Part shown: positions 37,385 through 46,073 of the stretch, piece after piece
How the letters are laid out: every line of letters begins with the position of its first letter
How positions within the stretch are numbered: position 1 is the stretch's first letter
Origin: Hahella chejuensis KCTC 2396
GTDB lineage: Bacteria > Pseudomonadota > Gammaproteobacteria > Pseudomonadales > Oleiphilaceae
Assembly (NCBI RefSeq): GCF_000012985.1
Contig: NC_007645.1
Location: 434,001 to 498,000 of the forward strand
Direction: 5' to 3'
Length of the DNA: 64,000 nucleotides
The notes under the pieces: generated by a model
What the model saw: only the letters and a program-made list of their open reading frames with translations
The model's database searches: none
Told to the model about the DNA's origin: nothing
Program-made: the position numbers and the translations under genes

Positions 37385-37899
37385 TGGATAAGCGACAGAA
37401 TGCGCAGCAGAGCGCGGACAATAACCTGCAATTTCTGACCTTCTGGCTGGGAGAGGAGTCCTATGGGCTTGATATCCTGCGCGTGAGGGAGATTCGGGGC
37501 TGGAACAAACCACGGGAAATCCCCAATGTGCCCAAGTACATCAAGGGCGTCATCGACTTTCGCGGCGGTATCGTGCCCATCGTCGATCTGCGGGTGCGCT
37601 TCGCGCTGCCCAAGGCGGATTACGACCGTGAGACGGTGGTGATCATCGTCTCCGTGGAGTTGGACAAGGCCGACGGAGCGGAGCATCACACCATGGGCAT
37701 GGTGGTGGATCGGGTGGCGGACGTCATGGATGTGGCGGAAAAGGATATCAAGGCGCGTCCGCAACTGGGGTCCAAGCTCGATACCCGCTATCTCACTGGC
37801 GTCGTTAACCGCAATGAAGGCATGGTGGTGCTGATCGATGTGGATAAACTACTCGATCCGGAAACATTCACCCAGATGGAATCCTGGAGCAAGGAATGA
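37384..37899 (+). CDS. cheW: CheW adaptor protein (second copy)
   Basis: 171-residue CheW: FLTFWLGEESYGLDILRVRE, VPKYIKGVIDFRGGIVPIVD in parts, GMVVDRVADVMDV and YLTGVVNRNEGMVVLIDV. This one is closer to canonical CheW (E. coli type) than the copy at 32085. Its ATG overlaps the receptor stop by one base (TGATG), and its end overlaps the STAS gene by four bases, so the genes are translationally chained. It bridges receptors and CheA. Confidence 0.94.
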   Translation: MDKRQNAQQSADNNLQFLTFWLGEESYGLDILRVREIRGWNKPREIPNVPKYIKGVIDFRGGIVPIVDLRVRFALPKADYDRETVVIIVSVELDKADGAEHHTMGMVVDRVADVMDVAEKDIKARPQLGSKLDTRYLTGVVNRNEGMVVLIDVDKLLDPETFTQMESWSKE

Positions 37900-38195
37900 G
37901 TGAACAGCATGAAGCTATTAAGGCCGGCGCAATCAAGTTGCCGGGCGCTTTTTCCATCAGCTCGGTGGAGAAAGTATACGAACAAGTGAATAACGCGCCT
38001 GCGACGCAACGCATCAAGTTCGATGGCGCGGAGGTGGAAGTCATGGACGCGGCGGCGCTGCAACTGCTGCTGGCGGTGCAAAAACGACAGCTCAGCCATG
38101 GCGGCGGCATCGACTGGCTGGAAGCGTCGGACTACATGAAGCAGGTAGTGCGCTTGCTGTCACTGCAGGCGCAACTGCCTGGGCTGGCGGATTGA
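37896..38195 (+). CDS. STAS-domain protein without the phosphorylatable serine
   Basis: 99 residues of STAS fold. The loop that in SpoIIAA carries the DSSG phosphosite reads VMDAAALQLLLAV, so the serines are replaced by alanines and regulation by a serine kinase is unlikely. It overlaps the second cheW by 4 bases (ATGA) and precedes cheR by 13 bases. STAS proteins in such positions occur in other chemosensory operons, where their function is mostly unclear. It may be a non-switchable partner for a protein that also binds the HsbA-like protein at 25798, but this is speculation. Confidence 0.8.
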   Translation: MSEQHEAIKAGAIKLPGAFSISSVEKVYEQVNNAPATQRIKFDGAEVEVMDAAALQLLLAVQKRQLSHGGGIDWLEASDYMKQVVRLLSLQAQLPGLAD

Positions 38196-38208
38196 AGGAA
38201 GGCGGCTT

Positions 38209-39057
38209 ATGAATGATAAGCTGCATACCAGCGAACGGACGCGGGAATTTAACTTCACCCAGGAGCATTTCGCTAAGCTCAGCGCGCTGAGCTATGACCA
38301 TACCGGGATTGTGGTGCAGAACAACAAGTATGAAATGTTCTACTCACGTCTGGCCAAGCGGGTGCGCGCTCTGAAGCTGAGCAACTTCGATCAGTACGTG
38401 GCCTACCTGGAGCGGCATAAGGACGAAGAGTTCACCCATTTTATCAATGCGTTGACCACCAACCTCACGTCCTTTTTCCGGGAAAACCATCACTTTGTGT
38501 TTTTGCGCGATAAAGTCGTTCCGGAATACGCCAGTGCCGGCGTCAAGGAGTTTCGAGTGTGGTCCGCGGGCTGTTCTACAGGAGAGGAAACCTACTCTAT
38601 CGCCATGACCCTGGCGGAGGCCACAGAGGGCTCCAAGATGAGCTGGCGGATCACTGCGTCCGACATCGACACTGAGGTGCTGGGTAAAGCACAGCGCGGC
38701 GTTTATCCCCTGGAGCGCGTCGAATCGATTCCCACGCCGGTCAAGAAACGCTGGTTATTACGCGGCAAGGGGACCAACGCAGGCATGGCGCGGGTATCTT
38801 CGGAGCTGCAGAAGAATATCGAATTCATACAGGTAAACCTGATTAAGCCATTCTCTTTCCAGCACAAATTCCATGTGATTTTTTGTCGTAACGTAGTGAT
38901 CTATTTCGATCGCGAAACCAAACAGAAACTCATTGCCCGCTATGCGGACAGCCTGGTGGACACAGGCTACCTGATCATGGGGCACTCTGAATCCCTGCAT
39001 GGGGTGTCCAGTGAATTCGTCTCCCTGGGGCAAACCATCTATCAGAAGGTGACTTAG
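38209..39057 (+). CDS. cheR: chemoreceptor methyltransferase CheR
   Basis: SAM-dependent methyltransferase of receptor glutamates, 282 residues. An N-terminal helical domain is followed by NLTSFFRENHHF, the SAM-binding VWSAGCSTGEETYSIAM, IRITASDID-like ITASDIDTEVL, and the later VIFCRNVVIYFDRETK and LIMGHSES. The two receptors end in DWEVF, the kind of pentapeptide bound by the CheR beta-subdomain. RBS GAAGGAAGGCGG precedes ATG 38209. CheD starts two bases after its stop. Confidence 0.95.
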   Translation: MNDKLHTSERTREFNFTQEHFAKLSALSYDHTGIVVQNNKYEMFYSRLAKRVRALKLSNFDQYVAYLERHKDEEFTHFINALTTNLTSFFRENHHFVFLRDKVVPEYASAGVKEFRVWSAGCSTGEETYSIAMTLAEATEGSKMSWRITASDIDTEVLGKAQRGVYPLERVESIPTPVKKRWLLRGKGTNAGMARVSSELQKNIEFIQVNLIKPFSFQHKFHVIFCRNVVIYFDRETKQKLIARYADSLVDTGYLIMGHSESLHGVSSEFVSLGQTIYQKVT

Positions 39058-39058
39058 C

Positions 39059-39694
39059 GTGAATTCCGCTCAGAAAAAACCGCAACCGCCGCCGCTGAGT
39101 CTGCCATGGTTCCAGAGTGTCAACCGCTTCTGGGTGCAGAACCAGGGCCGTTTTATGGCCAAGATCATGCCCGGGGAGTATTACGTCACCAACCAGCAGG
39201 AATTGATTGGCACTGTGCTGGGTTCCTGCATCTCCGCCTGCGTGCGCGATCCGGCTTCCGGCATCGGCGGTATGAATCACTTTATGCTGCCGCAAAACGC
39301 CGGCGGCGGCCGCATGGATATCCTCAGCGACGCGTTCCGCTACGGCAACTACGCCATGGAGCATCTGATCAATGACGTCATGAAACTTACCGGCAAGCGC
39401 AGCACGCTGGAAGTGAAAATATTCGGTGGCGCCAATGTGATCCGCGGCATGAGCAGCGTAGGAGACAAGAATATCGAGTTTGTGCGCCGTTATCTGGAAG
39501 TGGATGGTTTCAAGATCGCATCAGAAGACGTCGGCGGCGATTACCCACGTAAGATTTTGTATGACCCCACCAACGGCAAAGTCATGATGAAGCGTCTGAA
39601 ATCTTTGCACAACGACACGGTGATCCAGCGTGAAGAGCATTATATGGACGAGTTAAGCCACACCAAGGTAGCGGGAGATGTGGACCTGTTCTGA
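39059..39694 (+). CDS. cheD: chemoreceptor glutamine deamidase CheD
   Basis: 211 residues with GTG start immediately after cheR. Catalytic Cys in LGSCISACVRDP and His in GGMNHFMLP mark the CheD deamidase family; IKIFGGANV-type EVKIFGGANVI follows. The N-terminal 35 residues (proline-rich, then a helix) are longer than in minimal CheD. The C-terminal tail ends AGDVDLF, matching the tails of the chemoreceptor at 24493 (ADIELF) and the protein at 54450 (GDIDLF). It probably deamidates the receptors here. No CheC is encoded in this cluster. Confidence 0.93.
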   Translation: MNSAQKKPQPPPLSLPWFQSVNRFWVQNQGRFMAKIMPGEYYVTNQQELIGTVLGSCISACVRDPASGIGGMNHFMLPQNAGGGRMDILSDAFRYGNYAMEHLINDVMKLTGKRSTLEVKIFGGANVIRGMSSVGDKNIEFVRRYLEVDGFKIASEDVGGDYPRKILYDPTNGKVMMKRLKSLHNDTVIQREEHYMDELSHTKVAGDVDLF

Positions 39695-39744
39695 CCGGGG
39701 TAGAGGTTTCCGGCGCATTGGAACGAATGATGGCGAGGAACATT

Positions 39745-40830
39745 ATGAGCAGCGGAGCGGGGAAGGTATACAAAGTCCTGGTGGTGGATGATTCTGCGTT
39801 GATGCGCAAAATTCTGGTGGAAATACTTAATCAATCGCCCTGTCTGGAAGTGGTGGATACCGCCGGCGACCCTTATCAGGCGCGGGATAAAATCAAGGCG
39901 CTCAGTCCAGACGTCATCACCCTGGATGTGGAAATGCCGCGCATGGACGGGCTCACCTTCCTGCGCAATCTGATGCGCCTGCGTCCCATGCCGGTGGTGA
40001 TGATTTCCAGTCTGACCGAACAGGGCGCCGCTGTGACCCTGGATGCGCTGGAATACGGCGCGGTGGATTTCATCGCCAAACCCAAGATCGATCTGCGCGA
40101 GGGCATCGAAGAAAAGGCGCAGGAAATTATTGATAAAGTCATTACCGCCGCGCGCATCCCCCACGATAAATTGCTGCTCAAGCAACAGCGTTTGCAGACG
40201 CAGCACCAAAAAGCCGCCGTCGGCGAGAGGCCGCAACCGGTTTTCGCCACCACGGATAAGCTGATCGCCGTCGGCGCTTCCACCGGCGGGCTGGACGCCA
40301 TTCGCGATCTGTTGGACGGGTTGAACATGGATCTGCCGGGCATCGTCATCGCCCAGCATATTCCCGGCGCCTTCTCACGCTCCTTTGCGGAACGCCTGGA
40401 CCGGCGTCTGCCTATGAAGGTGGAGGAGGCCTACGACAACGCCCCTATCACCATGGGACGGGTGTATATCGCTCCCGGCGAATATCACCTCGAAGTGGTG
40501 CGCACCGGAGCCAAGTATGTGTGCCGGCTCAGCGAAGCGCCGCCGGTGAATCGTCATCGTCCCAGCGTGGATGTGCTGTTCGACTCTATTGTCAGCGCCG
40601 CCGGCGCCAACGCCATGGCGGCACTGCTGACAGGCATGGGCAAAGACGGCGCCGCTGGACTGCTGCGTCTGCATGAAGCCGGCGCCTACACCATCGCCCA
40701 GGATGAAGCCTCCAGCGTGGTGTGGGGTATGCCCGGCGCGGCGGTGAAACTCAACGCCGCCGATGACGTGTTACCCCTGGAAAAAATCGCCGCCTCCGTG
40801 AAACGCTGGTATGCGGAGAACCCTGGCTAG
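39745..40830 (+). CDS. cheB: chemotaxis methylesterase/response regulator CheB
   Basis: 361 residues: receiver domain with Asp61 in VITLDVEMPRMDG and Lys in FIAKPK, linker, then the methylesterase/deamidase domain with Ser in AVGASTGGLDA (about residue 178), His in IAQHIPG and Asp in TGMGKDGAAG. ATG 39745 is chosen because GAGG lies 6-9 bases upstream; earlier in-frame starts (39718 TTG, 39727) lack one. It is last in the che cluster and its stop overlaps by 4 bases the convergent acetyltransferase gene. Confidence 0.95.
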   Translation: MSSGAGKVYKVLVVDDSALMRKILVEILNQSPCLEVVDTAGDPYQARDKIKALSPDVITLDVEMPRMDGLTFLRNLMRLRPMPVVMISSLTEQGAAVTLDALEYGAVDFIAKPKIDLREGIEEKAQEIIDKVITAARIPHDKLLLKQQRLQTQHQKAAVGERPQPVFATTDKLIAVGASTGGLDAIRDLLDGLNMDLPGIVIAQHIPGAFSRSFAERLDRRLPMKVEEAYDNAPITMGRVYIAPGEYHLEVVRTGAKYVCRLSEAPPVNRHRPSVDVLFDSIVSAAGANAMAALLTGMGKDGAAGLLRLHEAGAYTIAQDEASSVVWGMPGAAVKLNAADDVLPLEKIAASVKRWYAENPG

Positions 40831-41288
40831 TCGCGCTGATTGCAGTCACGCGTCAGCTCGAAAAAATGTGCGTCTTCCCCGGTGATCCGGTAGCCGTGGC
40901 GTTGGTAAAAACGTACGGCGTCAGGATTGCTTTTAAAGCTGGACAGGGTGACGGGACGATTGTTGTCCTGCGTCAGGCGGCGCAGTTGCTCCATCACCTG
41001 CGAACCCAGTCCCTGCCTTTGCGCTTCCTTAAAGATCAACGCCAAATGCAGATGCAACGCGTCCTCAAGCAACCGATAGCAGATCAGGCCGACCCGGTTG
41101 TCGGCTCTGAAGATCCAATAAAGATCCTCCACGGCGTAGCTGCGATGGAAGCGCTGGGTTTGATAGTCTTCATCCCATCCGAATGCGGTGTCGATGGACG
41201 TATAGAGTCCCGCTTTGTACGCGGCGAACGCCTCGCTGAGTTGGTTTGTCTTGAGAGGGATAAATCTTACATCGGCGTCTTCGCGCAT
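40827..41288 (-). CDS. GNAT-family N-acetyltransferase
   Basis: 153 residues of the GNAT fold. The acetyl-CoA site is EAQRQGLGSQVMEQL (motif A, Gln/Arg-x-x-Gly-x-Gly) and the following DAVRFYQRHGYRITGED (motif B) is typical. The substrate is unknown. It starts 4 bases after the GntR regulator gene on the same strand, so both form an operon; some phosphonate loci encode an acetyltransferase next to a GntR regulator, but no Phn enzyme is seen here. Its 3' end overlaps cheB convergently by 4 bases. Confidence 0.85.
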   Translation of the reverse strand: MREDADVRFIPLKTNQLSEAFAAYKAGLYTSIDTAFGWDEDYQTQRFHRSYAVEDLYWIFRADNRVGLICYRLLEDALHLHLALIFKEAQRQGLGSQVMEQLRRLTQDNNRPVTLSSFKSNPDAVRFYQRHGYRITGEDAHFFELTRDCNQRD

Positions 41289-41292
41289 GCTT

Positions 41293-42003
41293 TCAGCTAC
41301 CTTGTCCTTTCACTCGCATTTCAATGGCGTCATGCAGCCAGAATTCCCGTTCCAGCGCGATAGGTTCTCCGGCGACTTTCACCTGTCGCTCCAGCTTCAG
41401 GGAGGGGCAGCCTTCCCGCACCTGCAGGTGTTGCGCGTGGCTGGGGCTGAGTGGAGAGGAGGAGATGCTGACGTCCAGCTCTCTGGCCCGGTAGCCGTAT
41501 TGCTCCCGCACCAGCGCAGTGAGGGACTTGGCCAGATCATGGGAGAGCAGATCGGGGAAGGCGGATTCCCTAAAGTAGCAGATTTCCAGCAATACCCAGC
41601 GCTGATCCACTGCGCGGCGACGGGTGACGACAACGGCGCTCTGCGTCGGCGCCTGTTTCAGCGCTTTGCTGACCTGAATCGGTGGCGTCTCCTGTGCGGC
41701 GCTGAGTAATTCTGTGGTCAGCGCCCGATGCTGGGAGATCGCTTCTTCCTGAATACTGCTGCTGCGGGTGGGATCGTAGATAAACACCGGCGGCGCCACG
41801 AACCAGCCCATACGATTCAAACGATAGATCAACCCTTGCGACTCCAGCGCATGCAGAGCATCGCGGGCGCTGACGCGGGAGACCTCGAACTGGCCGCACA
41901 GGGCGCGCTCCGAGGGAAGTTTACTGCCCGCGGGCAGCTCACCGTTGACAATGCGCTGTTGTAGTTTGGCGGCGAGAGACAGATAGGCGGCGGCCTGATT
42001 CAC
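41293..42003 (-). CDS. GntR-family regulator, HutC/PhnF type with UTRA domain
   Basis: 236 residues. N-terminal winged helix: LPSERALCGQFEVSRVSARD and ALESQGLIYRLNRMGWFV. The C-terminal UTRA effector domain spans about 85-230 (ISQHRALTTELLSAAQE, VVVTRRRAVDQRWVLLE, LEREFWLHDAIEM). HutC-subfamily proteins bind small metabolites and their own promoter. Two TGGT-N4-ACCA palindromes lie in the divergent region with the phosphoesterase gene, like the TGGT..ACCA sites known for PhnF, and a Pho-box candidate sits on its own promoter side. So it may link phosphate status and an organophosphorus ligand to the phosphoesterase. ATG 42003; co-transcribed with the acetyltransferase. Confidence 0.85.
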   Translation of the reverse strand: MNQAAAYLSLAAKLQQRIVNGELPAGSKLPSERALCGQFEVSRVSARDALHALESQGLIYRLNRMGWFVAPPVFIYDPTRSSSIQEEAISQHRALTTELLSAAQETPPIQVSKALKQAPTQSAVVVTRRRAVDQRWVLLEICYFRESAFPDLLSHDLAKSLTALVREQYGYRARELDVSISSSPLSPSHAQHLQVREGCPSLKLERQVKVAGEPIALEREFWLHDAIEMRVKGQGS

Positions 42004-42076
42004 GATACATTCCTTACGACTTGTCCGGCGCGGTCCCGCGTCCGGTGTTGGCTTTAGCGCATTACAGCGAATCGGC

Positions 42077-42094
42077 GTGACATAAATATGACAA
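42077..42094 (-). promoter_or_regulatory. Pho box candidate
   Basis: On the minus strand TTGTCATATTTATGTCAC matches the PhoB pattern CTGTCATAWAWCTGTCAY at 15 of 18 positions, including both TGTCA repeats 11 bases apart. It points towards the GntR gene, 74 bases away. Confidence 0.55.
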
Positions 42095-42095
42095 T

Positions 42096-42109
42096 CTGGT
42101 TCGTACCAG
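42096..42109. promoter_or_regulatory. GntR operator candidate 1
   Basis: CTGGT-TCGT-ACCAG inverted repeat, one base from the Pho-box candidate. The same TGGT-N4-ACCA core recurs at 42176. Confidence 0.55.
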
Positions 42110-42175
42110 TAGTAATAAAACTGCCTTGTTTATGAAATTTTATGGAAATTCCAATGAAATATTCCAACTTTATCT

Positions 42176-42187
42176 TGGTCCGAACCA
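42176..42187. promoter_or_regulatory. GntR operator candidate 2
   Basis: TGGT-CCGA-ACCA, the same core as operator 1, 79 bases away centre to centre and closer to the phosphoesterase start. The remaining untranslated DNA up to 42367 (about 180 bases) shows no further clear structure. Confidence 0.55.
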
Positions 42188-42367
42188 GATGATTCGCCAG
42201 TTATTAGCATGGCTCTGATATGGACCTGTTAATAACCAGGCGCCTGGATGCGCCTGCGCAGCGACAAGCCGTGGGCGACAAGGGCTGACATGCGCAGGCC
42301 CTGTCGCTTCAGACAAATAGACGGACGCAATTTGGCTGTCGGATTAATACAATACAAGGAATATCTC

Positions 42368-44755
42368 ATGCTTCATAAACGACTTGCTTGGTTGGCCTGC
42401 GGTCTCGCATTCGCTCTGGCCGGTTGTTCCGGCGACCAGGACCCCACCGATCCCCCCGGCTCCGATGTCGAGCCTCCCACGAGCGCCACCGCGCCGGACT
42501 TTATTGTGCAGCCCTATTTACAGGCGCCGGCGTCTGATCAGATGACGGTCATGTTCGAAACCGCAGAGAGCAATGCGGAAATATGGGTGCGCCCCTTCGA
42601 CGGCAAGGGCGAGTTCACCCGCGTCAGCGCGGAGTCCCATTCCCTTGACGGCCTGGTGCGCAAGGCGCCGATACATCAGCTCAGCTCCAATACCTTGTAT
42701 GAGTACTATGTGGTCACCAAGGTGCTGGGAGAACAGCGTGCGACGCCGCGTTACGCTTTTAAAACCTGGCCCCAGGCGGGGGATGGGGTGGAGCAGGCGC
42801 GCATCATCGCGTTGAGCGACACCCAGTTGGATCGGGACGAGTACGCCAAAGTGCTCACCAATGTGGTGAATCAGGGCTTTCTGCAACATGAATGCGACGC
42901 GGCGCAACCGCAGACCTGCGCGGAAAATATCGCCGCCATCACGATCTCCGGCGATGTGGTGCAGGTGGGCGGCAATCGCCAGCACTGGCGCGAGCAGTTG
43001 TTCGGCAGCCTCGCCGCCATCACGCCCTATGTGCCGCTGGTGACCGTGCCCGGCAATCACGATTATTACAGCGACGCCGAGCTGAGGCTGTATCGCAGCT
43101 ACATGGCGCCGCCGGAAAACGGCTCGATTGGCTACGAAGACAAGTGGTACTACCTGGATTATCTGGACTTACGACTGGTCGGCCTGGACAGCTATTCCAT
43201 TTCCGGCGCCCATGGCGCTTTTAATCGGGATACGCTGGCGGTGCAGCGTCAGTGGCTGAAAGAGACCCTGAATGATGCGGAAGTGCAGGGCAAACACTTT
43301 GTATTGGGGATGTTCCATCACGGTTGTCTGTCGGAAATGTGGAACGTCGGAGAGAGCATCGGCAGTTGCGAAATGGTGGCGGAGCTGGAGCAATACAGCG
43401 CTCGCACCGGCGCAGTGACCGGGCATCTCTTCGGGCACACGCACGCTTATTCCCGTGGTCAGTCCCGGGATGTGAATCACCTGTGGCTCAACGCCGCCAG
43501 CGCCTCCGGCTACATCGAACCGCTGGACGACGCGGACCATCAGGCCATGCAGATCCGCGACTACGACACCTTCGAGATCAGCCGCAGCGAGTTCGGCTAC
43601 AACCTGCTGACCTTCCATTTCGGTGACGCGCCGACGATGACGCTGGAGCGCAAGAAAGGCGGCTTTGATGGCGATACGGAATTCGCTGTGGTGGACAGCC
43701 TCACCTTCTCCGTCGAAGACAATATCAATCTGCCGCTGGTGACGGCGGGAACCGGTGAGCAGGACGCCAGCGCCGTTGAGCTGGGCGTGCAGGTGGCCAT
43801 GCCGGAAGCGGTGCGCGCGGTGCACTGGCAGGTGTCGGAAAGCGCTGAGTTTGACGGAGCGGTCTTCGACATCTGGGGGAATCGCACGCGTCGCCAAAAC
43901 CTTTATTACGGTCCCGCCGATGAGGTCGAGGGCAATTATGAAAGCGGCTATGTCGCCATCGATACCCAGGCGGATGCGGATATCTTCAACCTGAAGCTGA
44001 GCGACATGCTGAACGCCGGTCCTGTACGCGTGGGCGGCGATGACTATTACCGCTGGAATAAACGTTACGACGAACAGAACTCGCATACCTCCAGCTATGA
44101 CGCTTACGCCGGTCAGAGCCGTCCAGAACTGGCGCTGCGCCCGGGGACTACCTGGCATTGGCGCGCCAGGGTGCGCGACGAGCATATGAACTGGTCGGCC
44201 TGGAGCGACGTCGCCAGCTTCGATATCGCCGGAACCCGCACCGATAATCTGATCGTCAATGGCGACGGGGAAGCAGGGGACATGAGTGGCTGGGATCTGC
44301 AAAAAGGCATGATGAACGCCATCACCGCTAACGACAACGGCGGCTTTGGGCCCGCTGAAGGAACCTATTATTTCGCTGGACGCGGCTTTGGCAAAGGTGC
44401 GCCTTCCGACTGCTGCGAGGAGCAGGTCATACAGGAAATTGATGTCTCCGCCTACGCCACGGAAATAGACGCTGGCCACGCCTACGCGGAATTCAGCGCC
44501 ATGCTCTCCACCTGGAGCGGCGCTGATGAACCCCGTCTGCAACTGACCGCCCTGGACGCCAGCGGCGCCGAATTGGAATGGGCGGGAGATGACGTGCTCA
44601 CCAGCAACAGCTCGCAATCCTGGGAAGCCCGCCAAGTCTCAGGCCAGCTCCCCAGCGGCGCCCGCACCCTGCGCATCAGCATGGGAGGCGTGCGCAAAGC
44701 CGGTAACGACAACGACGTGTACTTTGATGACCTGAAGCTGTTTTTGTATTACTGA
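42368..44755 (+). CDS. secreted metallophosphoesterase lipoprotein, purple-acid-phosphatase-like
   Basis: 795 residues. Lipoprotein signal with lipobox LAGC, then an acidic Pro/Asp/Ser linker. Residues 40-140 look like the fibronectin-type N-terminal domain of purple acid phosphatases (FIVQPYLQAPASDQMTVMFE). Residues 145-400 are a calcineurin-like metallophosphoesterase: IIALSDTQLD, TISGDVVQVGG, VPGNHDYY, GMFHHGCLS and GHLFGHTHAYSRG. Beyond 430 are beta-rich segments, including a fibronectin-like region and a final carbohydrate-binding-like domain (NGDGEAGDMSGWDLQKG). ATG 42368 begins the signal and has AAGGA 8 bases upstream. It is divergent from a GntR regulator with a Pho-box candidate, so a phosphate-scavenging role is plausible. 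Substrate unknown. Confidence 0.85.
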   Translation: MLHKRLAWLACGLAFALAGCSGDQDPTDPPGSDVEPPTSATAPDFIVQPYLQAPASDQMTVMFETAESNAEIWVRPFDGKGEFTRVSAESHSLDGLVRKAPIHQLSSNTLYEYYVVTKVLGEQRATPRYAFKTWPQAGDGVEQARIIALSDTQLDRDEYAKVLTNVVNQGFLQHECDAAQPQTCAENIAAITISGDVVQVGGNRQHWREQLFGSLAAITPYVPLVTVPGNHDYYSDAELRLYRSYMAPPENGSIGYEDKWYYLDYLDLRLVGLDSYSISGAHGAFNRDTLAVQRQWLKETLNDAEVQGKHFVLGMFHHGCLSEMWNVGESIGSCEMVAELEQYSARTGAVTGHLFGHTHAYSRGQSRDVNHLWLNAASASGYIEPLDDADHQAMQIRDYDTFEISRSEFGYNLLTFHFGDAPTMTLERKKGGFDGDTEFAVVDSLTFSVEDNINLPLVTAGTGEQDASAVELGVQVAMPEAVRAVHWQVSESAEFDGAVFDIWGNRTRRQNLYYGPADEVEGNYESGYVAIDTQADADIFNLKLSDMLNAGPVRVGGDDYYRWNKRYDEQNSHTSSYDAYAGQSRPELALRPGTTWHWRARVRDEHMNWSAWSDVASFDIAGTRTDNLIVNGDGEAGDMSGWDLQKGMMNAITANDNGGFGPAEGTYYFAGRGFGKGAPSDCCEEQVIQEIDVSAYATEIDAGHAYAEFSAMLSTWSGADEPRLQLTALDASGAELEWAGDDVLTSNSSQSWEARQVSGQLPSGARTLRISMGGVRKAGNDNDVYFDDLKLFLYY

Positions 44756-44797
44756 ACGGAGTACGGAAAGCAGCGCTTCGTCATTGCTTCCGCATTC

Positions 44798-44829
44798 GAA
44801 CGTTAACGGGTATTAGTCCGTTAACGTTC
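44798..44829. terminator. bidirectional terminator hairpin
   Basis: GAACGTTAACGG and CCGTTAACGTTC form a perfect 12-bp stem with an 8-base loop between convergent genes, overlapping the last codons of the protease gene. Confidence 0.7.
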
Positions 44830-46000
44830 TTTCCCTGTTCAGCTTGGCCGCGCCGCCCTCCCACGTGAGCTCAATGACGTCGCCTTCCGACATCGCGCGC
44901 ATGGCGCTGCGAATGCCTTCGCAAGAGGTGGTGGCCGGCTCTCCGTTAATAGACGCGATGCGGTGGCCGACGCGTAAGCCAGCCGCTTTAGCGGGGGAGT
45001 CGTCCCAAATCAGGGAGACCGTCGGAGACTCTTCAAAGTTCAGAGAAAAGCCATAGGTCGAGCGCGAGAAAGGCCCGTCGCGATACGGGAGAAAGTAAGC
45101 AGAGGAAGATCGTGAATCAAGGGTGACGATGAAGTGCTCCAGTACAGATGCGCCGATCAGGCTGGGCGGCGACTCTCGCAACAAGGCGCCGACTTTCCCC
45201 ATCTCAACGTTACCGATGGATAGAGTTTTGAGCTGCATCTGCAGTTGCTCTTTATTCGGCGCGACGCCGCCAAGGGAAGCGCCAAGGGAGCCTGAGCCCG
45301 AAAGGCTGTCGCCAACGCCGCCGTTGTGCTTTGCGCCCTCAAAATCAGGAGGAGAAACCGCCAGATACTCTGGCGAACCGGTATCAAACATTGCCTTGCT
45401 TTTGGCCTTGTCCGCGAACTGAATATCGAATATCGGCGCATGCGGATAACCAAAATCATACAGAGTCTGCTTTTTGGCTTTATCAAGATGGTCGAGCTTC
45501 GATAACTCGGAATGACAACGCAGCACGGAGGAGGACAAGTCGATCTGCCAGGCGCAGAGCGGCAGCACTTCGGAGCCGAGTACGCCATCAAACAAGCACT
45601 GCGCCGTCTTTGGAAAATCCGCTACAAAGAGCGGCGTTTTATGAAAAACCGTCCCCCCAACATTCAAATCCGCCTGCACAATCTCACTTTCGACAATCGC
45701 CCCGTGAGAATCTCTTCCTTTACGCTTGTCGATGACTTTAAGGCCTAACTCCTTCGCAAGCTTCGCGCTCATCATCGATGGCGAACCCGTGTCAAAAACA
45801 AAACGCCGGGGAGCGCCGCCAACTTCGACTTCAACAAATAACTTGTTGGCCAGAACCTCCAGAGGGAGTTCGAAAGAGAACGCCTTCTCCACTACGTAAG
45901 GACCCTCCGTCACCCAACCCGGGGCCTTATCGGACGCGAGAGATAGAGAAGAGGCGGCGACCAGTGCGAAGAGCGGAATTAGCTCCTTTGGTAATGTCAT
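44813..46000 (-). CDS. retropepsin-like aspartyl protease with PDZ domain
   Basis: 395 residues. A signal peptide (LFALVAASSLSLA) directs export. Two aspartyl-protease motifs are visible in one chain: FVFDTGSPSMMS (Asp70) and AMFDTGSPEYLA (Asp206), with hydrophobic-Gly-type segments (FDGVLGSEVL, LIGASVLEHF) at the expected distances. Residues 310-385 are a PDZ domain (SPAKAAGLRVGHRIASINGE). Bacterial retropepsin-like proteins with PDZ domains usually have one DTG per chain or a degenerate second half; here both DTGs are intact, so the two lobes may form a pepsin-like active site. ATG 46000 starts the signal peptide and has AGGA 8 bases upstream. Substrate unknown; likely periplasmic. Confidence 0.8.
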   Translation of the reverse strand: MTLPKELIPLFALVAASSLSLASDKAPGWVTEGPYVVEKAFSFELPLEVLANKLFVEVEVGGAPRRFVFDTGSPSMMSAKLAKELGLKVIDKRKGRDSHGAIVESEIVQADLNVGGTVFHKTPLFVADFPKTAQCLFDGVLGSEVLPLCAWQIDLSSSVLRCHSELSKLDHLDKAKKQTLYDFGYPHAPIFDIQFADKAKSKAMFDTGSPEYLAVSPPDFEGAKHNGGVGDSLSGSGSLGASLGGVAPNKEQLQMQLKTLSIGNVEMGKVGALLRESPPSLIGASVLEHFIVTLDSRSSSAYFLPYRDGPFSRSTYGFSLNFEESPTVSLIWDDSPAKAAGLRVGHRIASINGEPATTSCEGIRSAMRAMSEGDVIELTWEGGAAKLNRERTLTD

Positions 46001-46073
46001 ATCGGTGTCCTGTTGTAAGCAGTGAATAGAAGGCGAATACCCTGAGCTGCTGAGTGCTATCCGTATCACAAAA

